Of a stretch of DNA of 64,000 bases, positions 33,701-42,156 are shown piece after piece. This DNA is from Undaria pinnatifida (taxonomy: Eukaryota > Sar > Phaeophyceae > Laminariales > Alariaceae), in the NCBI GenBank assembly GCA_012845835.1, contig JABAKD010000023.1, positions 14,806,202-14,870,201 of the forward strand. The letters run 5' to 3'. How positions within the stretch are numbered: position 1 is the first letter of the stretch; each line of letters starts with the position of its first letter. Below the pieces are notes generated by a model. That model was not told the origin of the DNA, did not search any database, and saw only the letters and a list, made by a program, of their open reading frames with translations. The position numbers and the translations under genes were made by a program.

Positions 33701-35384
33701 TAATAATTTGAATGAACTTTGTCTAGTCGAGAGTGATCGTGAACTGTTTACGAGTATTGTATCAGTTTTCCCTACATTAGACCCGGAGAAGTTAATAGAA
33801 GGGCAGAAATTAGAATTTGGGGCATACTTTAAGTTTTTAGATGATCCCATTCATTCTTCCCTTCCGCGACGAGAAACACTCCAGTCCGCAAGTAATTTCT
33901 TCACAGTTGAGGGGGTCCTCTACCGGTCATACCTACCTGGCCATTTGAGAAAGCGCAGTTCTTTCCGAGATCAATTAGTGGTGCCGTCGGCATTTCGTTC
34001 GCTCATAATGCAAGCATGTCATGACCTTCCAGCGTCTGGTGGTCACCTGGCATTTAAAGCGACGTTTGATAGAGTTCGAGACCGTTACTGGTGGCCTACA
34101 ATGCAAAGTGATATCCAATCCTATTGCACTAGCTGTGATGCCTGCCAACGTCGGAAGACTCCACACCGCCGACCACCGTTACCAACAGGTCACGTACCAG
34201 TAGAGCGACCATTTCAACGAGTCGCTATCGATCTCGTGGAATATAAAACAGTTTCACAAGGTTGCAAATATGTTTTGTCAGTGATCGACCATCTGACACG
34301 TTTTGTTATTCTCGCAGCAATCCCGAACAAAGAAGCGACTACGATAGCACGTACCCTTGTGGACCGAGTGTTTGCTGTATTCGGAATACCAGAGTTACTA
34401 CATTCCGATAGGGGAAAAGAATTTGAAAATCAGCTTGTTAAAGAGCTGCAAACCGTTTTCGGTTATAAGAAAACTCGTACTACACCATATAGACCACAAG
34501 GTAATTCAGTTTTAGAGAGAATGCACAGTACCATGCATAACATGTTAGCAATGTACTGTGATGTGGCTCACGACGATTGGGCTCAACTCTTACCATTCGT
34601 TCAAATGGCACACAATACGGCCTATAATAGTACACTCCAGGAGACACCGCACTATCTTATGTTTGGTCGCATGCCCACGCTTCCCATAGATGTTATCATG
34701 GGAATGCCTCAGGCGGACATACCTGAATCCGCATTACAGTACACTCACAAAATGGTCGAGAATTTACAGTTTGCATACGAGTTAGCAAGGCAAAATCTTT
34801 GTGAACGTGCTGATGCTCAAGCAGCGTCGAATGCAGATTTACGATATCAACAGTTTCAGCGTGGTGACTTAGTGTTGGTTCATCAACCGCATAATGCCCA
34901 AGATGACCCCAACAACAAATTTCTAAGTCCTTGGCGCGGTCCGTACCAAGTTCGCCATCAATTATCGCCGGTCGTCTATCGAGTATCGAAAGACGGTGAT
35001 TCCGCTGAAACATCAGTACATTTAGGCAGGATGAAACCGTACCATCAACGCAGTGTGCTCGCAGATCCTGACTTCAGTAAAATCAATGATATGTTTTTGG
35101 GAACCAAATTACCAACGCCAAATTTGGATAAGGAAACCTCCCCAATTTGCATTGGCCCAAGAACAGTAGAAAGGATTGTTGATCACAAGCGTTTGAGAGG
35201 TCGATCATCCCCGTTTAATGTTCAGTTCCGAGTCCGTTTTCGTGGGGAAGGTCCAAATAGCGATGGCTGGTATCACCGTCGCCAAATTCCCCACTGCAGT
35301 GAATTTATTCGCTCATATTTTGCGAGCATCCAGGACGTCCCTCCTGATCCGCAAACACCAACAACTCCCGCGTCTCCAGTCTAG
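30702..35384 (+). CDS. pol: Pol polyprotein of gypsy element (protease, RT, RNase H, integrase)
   Basis: Residue numbers count from 30,714. The retropepsin active site is DTAS at residue 190 (DTAS in place of DTG/DSG). RT has the ADVQSAFHQ motif with Asp608 and a YMDD box at 671-674. RNase H starts with HVDASE (Asp826). Integrase has an HHCC finger from about residue 1,103 (HDLP...H...CTSCDAC) and the DDE triad Asp1173, Asp1232 and Glu1268, the last two separated by the canonical 35 residues. A chromo-like tail at about 1,482-1,535 (FRVRFRGEG...DGWY) places it near chromoviruses, whose tails bind marked histones. The product copies element RNA into DNA and integrates it. No stop or frameshift is seen in 1,556 codons; it ends at TAG. 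It is probably expressed by UGA readthrough from gag. Confidence 0.95.
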   Translation, partial: RCPVVEVVPAVGSSFRVSPEIDCPSVSVRSGNPRDDIGKHVLSESLTLEGMSICDETSKDTAVVDPSPVSKRVRFADSVPGRSLVDMCPADPHVGNTQANFLLPVPSESVSRDVGNKQVDSSLPASDESVSMDVNEDCPGHERSSTHNNNKHEEWYACALSRRTRSPLTLAFSSHRVHICGRIGGFEVPRVTVDTASDVPCVAFSFVKRHPILKNEPIHAIPPAVLTLKAANGSVMEILGFIRFDLQLGDVTRPVEALVISSLRPDDILLDNSVMSLFGAKLDWKNQCITFHSSETTIPAVHRVDSSTTGSSISPAGVTSASVASVHADFEAIPVCLKSCFYLPAGTEASVVVFTDTKPPVNTDVVLEPRTVSQSEFSENIGTKKFQTFERVVVARTVATWRAVDGSVWLQIANPSTRGVTIPAHLALALLSTASVTDTPELRISAVAASPKNKDELAAARQALEPALAKAFADTTFSPEQVSEVINLCAKYRPVFSLSADELGCCKIAEATFPLQPGTRPVDRAPYRTSPRLQKQIDDQVDKLLKQGIIEERTSAWGSPVTIVSKADGSPRFCVDYRNTLNRHLVRKTWPMPNVETHLDSVGGAKFITVADVQSAFHQLPVADADIESTAFVTAKGKYCFKRMPFGVCNAPWLYQHMMSLALGDTGSANGLLCYMDDLIACSSTWEAHLLLLERMFSALQAAGLTLKPSKLQFGSKQVKYLGHIISEHGITIGDDRIKAISELPDPKNIKELRSLLGTLNFVRRFVPEYAEVTAPLVELTKKQYKQRREFEKHWGTTQSEAVTRIKKLLSSPPVLHFPDYSKEFIVHVDASEAGVGAFLAQNANEGSDKPDLQIIAYFSKRFTKGQKHYSATMKECCGVVLALQHWRPYLWGKHFKCVTDHAALTHLYYMQDTSNMLTRWAIALQSFDFTVEHKPGKLHVIPDTLSRLFGDIPEDTTQGKTSLSDVLPPKPRLASICRNVPQDGLPYRPPTPRAYEVHSNNLNELCLVESDRELFTSIVSVFPTLDPEKLIEGQKLEFGAYFKFLDDPIHSSLPRRETLQSASNFFTVEGVLYRSYLPGHLRKRSSFRDQLVVPSAFRSLIMQACHDLPASGGHLAFKATFDRVRDRYWWPTMQSDIQSYCTSCDACQRRKTPHRRPPLPTGHVPVERPFQRVAIDLVEYKTVSQGCKYVLSVIDHLTRFVILAAIPNKEATTIARTLVDRVFAVFGIPELLHSDRGKEFENQLVKELQTVFGYKKTRTTPYRPQGNSVLERMHSTMHNMLAMYCDVAHDDWAQLLPFVQMAHNTAYNSTLQETPHYLMFGRMPTLPIDVIMGMPQADIPESALQYTHKMVENLQFAYELARQNLCERADAQAASNADLRYQQFQRGDLVLVHQPHNAQDDPNNKFLSPWRGPYQVRHQLSPVVYRVSKDGDSAETSVHLGRMKPYHQRSVLADPDFSKINDMFLGTKLPTPNLDKETSPICIGPRTVERIVDHKRLRGRSSPFNVQFRVRFRGEGPNSDGWYHRRQIPHCSEFIRSYFASIQDVPPDPQTPTTPASPV

Positions 35385-36626
35385 CAAACTGTCGAGGCAG
35401 AGCCAACGGTACCATCACGTTTGTGCCGCGGTATGAGTTGGATACCAAAGTCGATAATGGGCAGGGTAGGTCGTCAACCACCTCTCCATTATCTTATTTT
35501 CCTTTTGTAAGGAAATACTTGACATCATCGATGTTCGACGATCGTCGTTGTCAAGCAGCAGATTTTTGCATATACAGACTGATCCCCTGTATACAGTCTG
35601 CAAGTCCGTTGATGGTAATCGTTTTGAGTTAGACATGTTGTGTTCCTGTAAATTGTGGTCAGTGGGAGGAAGATCACATTTAGAGCGAATGGGGACGCCC
35701 ACGAGCTCCGAATGTAATATCAACTCGCCAAGTTGCTGATGTACAAGATACAGAGATGTCTAATTCCCATCTGGTCGTTGTCATACACCAGATTGTATCA
35801 TGGTTGTTGCATAGCAGGTTCTGCCCTTGGTACAGGCTGAACGTGCGGGTGTGGAGATACTAAGTTGTATCTCAGTGCAATAAATAAACGAGGTACGTTA
35901 AATATTGTAGAGTTAAAGCTCTGCATATCTAAAAGGTGCATGTCTGTTTACAGGCATAATACCCTCAACTCGAACGAGGCTTCTTCGAAGAGTTACCAAT
36001 TGTTTATCGTTTAGATTGTCATATCTCGACGATAGCACTGAGAGATGTACTATCTTGAGACAAGCTAAGTTTCGATAGTAGTCTGTAACACCATGATATA
36101 TACCATGGCAATCCCACCATGCTACGTAGCAAGATGGAGGAGCCGGACCTTGTTTATCAGTATCTCAAAATCTTCATGAAGTGCCAAGTGTTAGCAGTCT
36201 GAGCACACTTGAAGAAGGTCCTAGGTTGTCAATCGTACTACAGGTCACAACTGCACCCAGCAAAGTCGCGCAAGCTGAGGCTTAGCAGTAAACCTGTTCT
36301 CTGAAAGTTTCGTAGCTAGTTCGTGCTAGCTCTAAACTGTCATTGTCGTTCCCGTAGGAACATGTCCAAGGATTGTCTCGCGATTCGAAACGTTTCGAAG
36401 CAGCGATAACATTGTACAGCATGGAAGTCCGTTAATACTTGAGAAGAGTCATAATCATATTTACGTGTTTTATCGACACGAATATGAAGTCATATTGACC
36501 AATTGTTTTACCCGAGTTTCGGACTCTGCTGCAATAATAGTGATTATCGGCGTATTCCAGGGAATTCCTAAGATCCTGTTATCCCAAGTCGACACCTCTT
36601 ATAAGACGCGCACGTTTGCACGTCTG
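35385..36626 (+). other. Long non-coding 3' region of gypsy element
   Basis: About 1.24 kb between the pol stop and the polypurine tract, unusually long for a gypsy element. Only short ORFs, without Env, chromo or other recognised domains. It may hold an antisense or regulatory RNA, a captured sequence, or packaging signals; nothing here decides between them. Confidence 0.6.
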
Positions 36627-36643
36627 AAAAAAGGGGGGGGTGA
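36627..36643 (+). promoter_or_regulatory. Polypurine tract
   Basis: GAAAAAAGGGGGGGGTGA directly precedes the 3' LTR, in the position of the plus-strand primer of LTR retrotransposons. Confidence 0.85.
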
Positions 36644-36848
36644 TGTGGATACCAGTCCCTATTCCCTGGATTGTACCGCCTCCTTATCACTATAATACTT
36701 CAAGATCATCCTGGCTCCTCGAGGCAGACTCTGAGGTGTTTCCTCATCGTTGACCCTCGAGCGTGCGGTTGCGCACATAACCCACCTCGGTGTGTCTCCA
36801 CACCTCCATCTGAGAAAGAAAACCCTGCGAAGGGACTACCGTCCCACA
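36644..36848 (+). repeat. 3' LTR of gypsy element
   Basis: 205 bp, identical by eye to the 5' LTR at 28,870-29,074, with TG...CA ends. It is followed by the duplicated GTGG (36,849-36,852). Confidence 0.95.
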
Positions 36849-37412
36849 GTGGGACGTATAAATAGAATTCGTCGAACAAAATATACACCTGGTACGCGGG
36901 GCGCAGTTAGTTGGTTGGTTCTTATGAATCAGGAAACAGAAAAAAAGACTCCCACGTACAGAACGGCCCACCCACCCACCACGGACGACGCAGTGCACCC
37001 TCCACCCACCCACCGACCAAACTTTTACTACATACAGGAGAATAGCAGTGCAGCAGTACCACCGCCACCGGCAGAGCCTCCACCACCTCCCCCTCCTTGG
37101 CTTTGGTTGGTGGGCTTCGGCTTTCCCACGTACAGAACGGCCCACCCACCCACCACGGACGACGCAGTGCACCCTCCACCCACCCACCGACCAAACTTTT
37201 ACTACATACAGGAGAACAGCAGTGCAGCAGTACCACCGCCACCGGCAGAGCCTCCACCACCTCCCCCTCCTTGGCTTTGGTTGGTGGGCTTCGGCTTTTC
37301 AGCAGGAGAGCTACGATAGATGCTTGAAGACGACATGCTTCTCGCTCTCCGAGTTGTAAAGTGGTGGGGAAGCGCCACGGCGACAGGTGGCCAGCGTAGG
37401 GAGCTGAAAGTA
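36849..37412 (+). repeat. Segmental unit copy 1, middle part (585-family repeat)
   Basis: Continuation of copy 1 after the gypsy element, beginning with the TATA-like CGTATAAATAG. It holds two tandem 174-bp subunits (from 36,951 and 37,125) rich in CCACC/CCGCC, matching the 585-bp repeats at 45,271-47,025. The 174-bp period is divisible by 3, which keeps long frames open on both strands. Confidence 0.9.
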
Positions 37413-37679
37413 CGGCAAGACTGGGAGCAGCACTTGCAGCAGCCTCCATGCTGCTGGCGGTTCTCAGCCCCGTAGATGCCTTGGGGTTAACCACTGCGGG
37501 TCCGCCGCTACGTGCTGCTACGTGCTGCTACGTGTGTTAGCTCTGCGGGCAGAGTGTGCGGGCAGGTGTACTTCGTGGTCTTTTCAAATTGAAATCTGGT
37601 TCTGTAGAGTAGGTAGACAGGCTTTTTTGGTGTTGGCAGGCTTTTCCTTCCTGCCAATGTTGGCAGATTCCCGGGCGCC
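37413..37679. mobile_element. 267-bp insertion with 10-bp TSD
   Basis: GCTGAAAGTA occurs at 37,403-37,412 and again at 37,680-37,689, flanking 267 bp that are absent from the paralogous site at about 47,031 (a single GCTGAAAGTA). The insert contains a GCTACGTGCT tandem triplication. A 9-10-bp duplication fits a Mutator-like element, but I see no terminal inverted repeats, so its class is open. Confidence 0.75.
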
Positions 37680-37689
37680 GCTGAAAGTA

Positions 37690-37793
37690 GGTGCCTACTT
37701 GTAGAACACTAAAAAGCCGGCAGTCAACTTCAACATCTCACGACTTTGCGCCGTAGATGCGTCGTAGAGTCGTAGATCATGCGTTGGTAAAAA
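37690..37793 (+). repeat. Segmental unit copy 1, right-middle part
   Basis: 104 bp matching 47,041-47,145 nearly exactly. It ends at GGTAAAAA, where the tyrosine-recombinase retrotransposon is inserted, and the unit resumes at 44,569. Confidence 0.9.
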
Positions 37794-38033
37794 GCGTATT
37801 AATATTATTATCGAGGCACGAGAAAATAAGGGTTTTGTATGTACGGAAGAAGTTTGGGGTTACTGCACGTTGACCAATGAGATCAACGCGGGTGGTTACT
37901 TGTACTTGTCCTGGTATAGCAAAGGGAACCTTGGATCAGTTTGTCGTGTTGCTGATTAGCAAGCGAAGCCCGCAGAGAAGAGAGGAGCATCGTCAGCAAG
38001 ACAAGGTCAAGGTGTGATAGACTGGCTGATTTC
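37794..38033 (+). repeat. Split direct repeat A1
   Basis: Left terminus GCGTATT...TCGAGGCACGAG, about 240 bp, ending GACTGGCTGATTTC. Differs from A2 by a 6-bp indel near the start and one visible substitution. Confidence 0.92.
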
Positions 38034-38157
38034 TGGCTGATTGCTTGCTGCGACTGCTGCTGCGGTGAGACTTCGCTGGTACTGCCGTGGTGACTGCCGT
38101 GGCAATAATTCGTTGTGACTACTGCTGTGGCGAGTGCTGCGGGCTGTCTCTGTGACG

Positions 38158-39498
38158 ATGGGGGATTCGCCGGATGCTGTGGCCCCTGCTGCCGCCAGCG
38201 CTAAGGTGGAGGATACTTTGGGTGCCCGGGCCGCCGCAGCTCTCGCGAGCTCGGGGGCTTCCTCTGGGGCGCAACCGGCCGGTGCGGCCTCGCCTTCGGG
38301 TGACTGGGCCACTTGGGCCCGACAGGTCGAAGCCGAATTCGCGCGGGTCCATAAGCGCCTCGACGACAATTATGCCGAGTTATCGGCACTCGCCTCTTCC
38401 ACCCGCGAAGCAGCGGATACATGTACTGATCAGGTTGCTAATCTCGACATCATGGTCAGGCAGTTCATGGAAAACAACTCCGGTCGGGTAGCCTCCCGAG
38501 ACGACGGCGACGCTCAGGAGCGGCAGCGTCAAAAAGCCCAGCTTGCCACCGAACTAACAACGTGGAATAAAGTGAACACAGCCAGGAAGCTGTGGATCAT
38601 TCGAGGGCGTATCCCCCCGAACCTCGGGGACTCTCCCGCTGACCTGCAGTCTTTTGTGGGGGAGGCCATCCACGTGACCGCCAGCGTAGCGTCCCAGCTT
38701 CGGTCTTTCAGTTCCTTCGACGTCGGGGCTTACGGGCCCCGTGTGGACGGGCCCATCGGGCACTCCCTAATGGTCGCCGACCGTCTCGACCTCCTGAGAT
38801 TGGCTGTCGTTGCGATCCTTTCTGTGGGTCTTTCGCCTGGGGTCGCCGACGATCTCCCCTGTCTGGCGCGGGTCAACGCCCTCGGAGACGCGTTTACGGT
38901 GGCGGTCATGGGCTTGCGCGCGCACACCTTCAGCAACTATAGCATGCTGTCCGTCCCAGAAGCGCATGCGGTGCTATGTGACATGGTTAATCGCGACATC
39001 GCTTTGTGGGTGAGTGAGCTCATGCGTGCTGCGCAGCGGTCTTCCCCTGCTATTGTCCCTCCCCCAGCTGGCACGGCGTTCGACCCCCCACCCGTGCCCG
39101 CCTTCGTGCGCACTCTCGAATTTTGCCGCGGCGGGGGGGAGGTTCTCCGGCTCGTACTCAGTAGCATCGGTTCCGGCGCAGACAGGCCCACCAAGCGGAA
39201 GGCAACCGCTCCCCCCGCTGGGTCGCCCGGGTCTAAGGGAAAGGCCAGCTCAAGTCTCCCCCAGGTGTGCCGAATGTATGCGCGCACCGGTAAATGCAAT
39301 TGGTCTCCGTGTAAGTTTCTGCACGAGGCCCCCGCGGCCTCGGCGTCCTCGCCATCTCCACCCGCTCGCAGAGAGGAAGGCGGTGGAAGCGTAGCGGCGG
39401 GCGGAGGGTCGCGGGCGTTGTCGTTGCGGCCGGTCCTCCCCGCGGGGGGCAGCAGGGGGGGCGAGGGGGGCAGAGGCGCTGGTTCTGGTTCGGTATGA
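38158..39498 (+). CDS. ORF1, gag-like protein with CCCH zinc finger
   Basis: 446 codons from the ATG at 38,158 (the open frame extends slightly upstream without an ATG). The N-terminus is Ala/Ser-rich, followed by a predicted helical stretch (AEFARVHKRLDDNYAEL). A CCCH-type finger sits near residues 371-390 (C-x8-C-x4-C-x3-H, in CRMYARTGKC...CKFLHE). The C-terminus is Gly/Ser/Arg-rich. It probably binds element RNA and forms the particle, as first ORFs of DIRS-order elements do. It ends in TGA (39,496-39,498) followed by AGA, and the same frame continues open into ORF2. Confidence 0.85.
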   Translation: MGDSPDAVAPAAASAKVEDTLGARAAAALASSGASSGAQPAGAASPSGDWATWARQVEAEFARVHKRLDDNYAELSALASSTREAADTCTDQVANLDIMVRQFMENNSGRVASRDDGDAQERQRQKAQLATELTTWNKVNTARKLWIIRGRIPPNLGDSPADLQSFVGEAIHVTASVASQLRSFSSFDVGAYGPRVDGPIGHSLMVADRLDLLRLAVVAILSVGLSPGVADDLPCLARVNALGDAFTVAVMGLRAHTFSNYSMLSVPEAHAVLCDMVNRDIALWVSELMRAAQRSSPAIVPPPAGTAFDPPPVPAFVRTLEFCRGGGEVLRLVLSSIGSGADRPTKRKATAPPAGSPGSKGKASSSLPQVCRMYARTGKCNWSPCKFLHEAPAASASSPSPPARREEGGGSVAAGGGSRALSLRPVLPAGGSRGGEGGRGAGSGSV

Positions 39499-39582
39499 AG
39501 ACACGGGCCCTGCCGCCTGGTGGGGCCAACCTTTGCGGGCACATCTGCTGCGCCGGCGGTGGAGGTAGCGGCTGCGTCAACA

Positions 39583-42156
39583 ATGGAGAGTGGCGGCCGC
39601 GTTTTGGGTCCAGCCTCGGGGGGCGCGGCGGCGACGTTGGCGGTTGATGGGGGGGTTGCGTCAACGGTCGGCGTTGACGGAGCGCCGACCGTACCCGCAG
39701 CCCGTGGAGTCCCGGGCGGGTTGCGGGGGCGGGCGTTGGAGGCGCTGGCGAGCGAAGGCGGCGTTGGGCGAGAGCGTGTACCTGTTGCTCCGGGATCCGT
39801 CATATTCGGAAATAGAGGTGACCACGGGGAGCGCGCGCGGGCGTGTACGGTAGTTTCGGCGCGCATTGTAGGAACAGGTGTTTCGGGCGCGCGCGGAGAC
39901 ACAGTTAATCATAGCGAAAGTATGCGACTTTCGGGTTGTGGATGGGGGTGCGGGCACGGCTCGACCGACGGCGAGCGCGCGCACGCGCAGTTGGATTCGG
40001 CGGTTGAGGCGTGGCGCGTCGCGCAGGATAGCGTATTGCGGTCGGTATCGTCAACAGGTTCCGCGAATCTCGATGTGGTTGCCAGTGCGGGGTCGTCTCT
40101 TTTGCATGCTTGTGCCGGCAGTGTTAAATTGTTTACGTCCGCTGTCGGATCCGATCGCATTGCCCCCCATATTCATCCTCACATCGTTCGTCATTGGTTT
40201 GGTACCGTCAAGAACTTCCCTCGTGTTGACCAGCTGCTCCGCGTCTTGGCACCGGGTTCCCCGGTGTGTGTTGCGCGGGGGGGTAATCTGGCTGCGGAGC
40301 TTGCATACGGTAACCACCCGAGCGTCGCCCCCCATGCCGTTGCTGTTCACCAAAAGATATGTTCTGACGTTGGGCACGGTCGGGCTTTGGTGTTCAAGTT
40401 AAGTTCCGCCGCCGATATTCCGGGTTTACGTGTTTCGCCATTGGCCGTCGTGCTTAAGCCTAAGTTTCGCATCATCCACGATCTCACATTTGCGCGCGCG
40501 GGCGGCCACTCCAGCGTTAACGACGATACCGATTTTTCCTCCGCCCCCTCCTGCGAGCTCGGTCATGTATTTCGGGATGTGTTGTTAAGGGTGTTGTTTT
40601 TGCGGCAGTTGCACGGTCCCACAGCTCGAATCGTCCTCTGCCGCGTTGACGTGAAAGACGCCTATCGTCAAGTTTTAGTTGACCCGGTAGGGGCGCCGGT
40701 GTTTGGGTACGCGATGGGCGAATACGTAGTTGTGGATCTTCGCTTGCAATTCGGGTGGCGTAATAGTCCCGGGTTCTGGGGGCTAATGGCGTCTGCGCTG
40801 GAACATTCCCACACCCACTCTACGTTTCAAAATGCGGCTGTTTCCCCACAAGGGGCGGCTGCCGTCGGACACGTGCGTCTTGCCCCGCCGCGGGGGGGTT
40901 CAGTGACGTCCCTCCCTCGCGATTGTCGAACCGTATCCGGTAGCGGCGGCTACGCCGGGAGTCGTTTTTTCGTGCGGTACTACGTAGACGATGGCATTCT
41001 TGTCGAGGTTCAGTGGTGGCCGGACGGTCGTCGCTGTATGCGGGCTGTGCAGTCATTGGCGTCGGACCATTTTCGCTTGTTGGGCGTACGTGGCGCGTCC
41101 GACCCTCCGCTGTTGTCCGCCAGCAAAATCACTAACTGGGACACGCGTCTCGAGGTGCTGGGCTGGTTGGTGGATACAGAGGCGCTTACGGTGACGGCAC
41201 CGCCACATAAGCGCCTCAAGTTGCGCGTGCTTTTAGCGGAGTGGCCCTCGACTCGCAACCATGCTTCAGCGAAGCAGGTGTCGCAGTTGGCGGGCTTCCT
41301 CATGCACATCTCGTTTGCAGTTCGTCCCGGTTCTTTCTTCGTGCATCGTTTGTTGGCTTCGGTTGGGATGCCGCGCATCGCTGCCGGTGATCAATTCGCT
41401 GGCCGAATGGCCAATCCGGGGCGGCGTGTGGCCCTTGGGCCCGAGTTCCATGCGGATCTCGAGTTCTGGCGGTGGTTTGTGGACAAAGGTCTTGACGCGC
41501 GCGGCGGGGTGCTGTCGGCGCCGATGTATAATTTGTTGGAGCGCCCGGCACAACGTACGTTGTTCTCGGACGCGTCCAAAACCGCCGTCGGGGGATATTG
41601 TCTCGAAACCGGTGTTTACTGGCGCTATGATCTCACAGCCCTGGAACAGTCGCGGTTTTGCGGCTCGAGTAAGTTCGTCCGCGGGGTGGACGACTTATCG
41701 ATCAACGTGCTTGAACTTTTGGGCATGGTTGTGTCGGCCTTTGTACTAGTGTCTTCGTGTGCCGATCGACCGTCAGCGACGGGAGATTGTGTTTTGCTGC
41801 GGGGAGACAACGAGGCCGCCGTGCATTGGGTGCGGCGGTGTCGGGGGGGGCTGGAACCGCGTTCCGGTGCCCTCATGCGTCTTCTCGGCGTTCTCGAAGT
41901 GTCATCCGGATGGCATTTCGAGGCCACGCATGTGCGTGGTGTCCACAACGAGGCCGCCGATGGTATCTCTCGCTGGGATCGCGGCTCCGTTCTTGATAAT
42001 TTGCGCGCCGTTCGTCCCAACATCCCGTGGCAGGTTCGGGAACTGGGGACCATCGGCATTTCTCTATGTACTTCGGTGTTGGCCTCGGACTCGTGCGGCA
42101 CGCCGTTGCGGCCTCGACTGAACGAGCTTATTTGGGGCATTTTGGAGCATGGGTAG
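39583..42156 (+). CDS. ORF2, reverse transcriptase and RNase H
   Basis: 857 codons from the first ATG (39,583). The frame is open back to the ORF1 stop, so a fusion by UGA readthrough is also possible. RT motifs: VDVKDAYRQV (catalytic Asp at about residue 356), FGWRNSPGFW, and YVDD at 467-470. RNase H: LFSDASKTAVGGY (Asp at about 663), then INVLELLG, LLRGDNEAAVHW and HVRGVHNEAADGISRW. The first 200 residues are low complexity (Gly/Ala/Val-rich). There is no integrase or protease, as expected in this order. The 3' end overlaps the recombinase ORF in another frame. Confidence 0.93.
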   Translation: MESGGRVLGPASGGAAATLAVDGGVASTVGVDGAPTVPAARGVPGGLRGRALEALASEGGVGRERVPVAPGSVIFGNRGDHGERARACTVVSARIVGTGVSGARGDTVNHSESMRLSGCGWGCGHGSTDGERAHAQLDSAVEAWRVAQDSVLRSVSSTGSANLDVVASAGSSLLHACAGSVKLFTSAVGSDRIAPHIHPHIVRHWFGTVKNFPRVDQLLRVLAPGSPVCVARGGNLAAELAYGNHPSVAPHAVAVHQKICSDVGHGRALVFKLSSAADIPGLRVSPLAVVLKPKFRIIHDLTFARAGGHSSVNDDTDFSSAPSCELGHVFRDVLLRVLFLRQLHGPTARIVLCRVDVKDAYRQVLVDPVGAPVFGYAMGEYVVVDLRLQFGWRNSPGFWGLMASALEHSHTHSTFQNAAVSPQGAAAVGHVRLAPPRGGSVTSLPRDCRTVSGSGGYAGSRFFVRYYVDDGILVEVQWWPDGRRCMRAVQSLASDHFRLLGVRGASDPPLLSASKITNWDTRLEVLGWLVDTEALTVTAPPHKRLKLRVLLAEWPSTRNHASAKQVSQLAGFLMHISFAVRPGSFFVHRLLASVGMPRIAAGDQFAGRMANPGRRVALGPEFHADLEFWRWFVDKGLDARGGVLSAPMYNLLERPAQRTLFSDASKTAVGGYCLETGVYWRYDLTALEQSRFCGSSKFVRGVDDLSINVLELLGMVVSAFVLVSSCADRPSATGDCVLLRGDNEAAVHWVRRCRGGLEPRSGALMRLLGVLEVSSGWHFEATHVRGVHNEAADGISRWDRGSVLDNLRAVRPNIPWQVRELGTIGISLCTSVLASDSCGTPLRPRLNELIWGILEHG

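Larger units (their letters stand above)
28870..36848 (+). mobile_element. Complete Ty3/gypsy (chromovirus-like) LTR retrotransposon
   Basis: A 7,979-bp element: 5' LTR, primer-binding site, gag, a single in-frame UGA, pol (protease, RT, RNase H, integrase, chromo-like tail), a non-coding stretch of 1.25 kb, polypurine tract and 3' LTR. The LTRs are identical, the reading frames are open and a 4-bp duplication (GTGG) flanks it, so it looks young and possibly competent. The RT-before-integrase domain order is that of Ty3/gypsy. It entered copy 1 of the segmental unit, 7 bp upstream of a TATAAATA motif. Confidence 0.95.

Noticed and set aside
30699-39498. Reassignment of UGA to a sense codon in this organism
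   Set aside because: Only two in-frame UGAs occur, each exactly at a gag/pol boundary, and long ORFs contain no internal UGA. Readthrough or separate initiation is simpler.
38937-39902. 321-codon minus-strand ORF, and the similar one at 41,625-42,317
   Set aside because: Antisense shadows of ORF1, ORF2 and the recombinase of the tyrosine-recombinase element, caused by high GC and codon bias. No domains.
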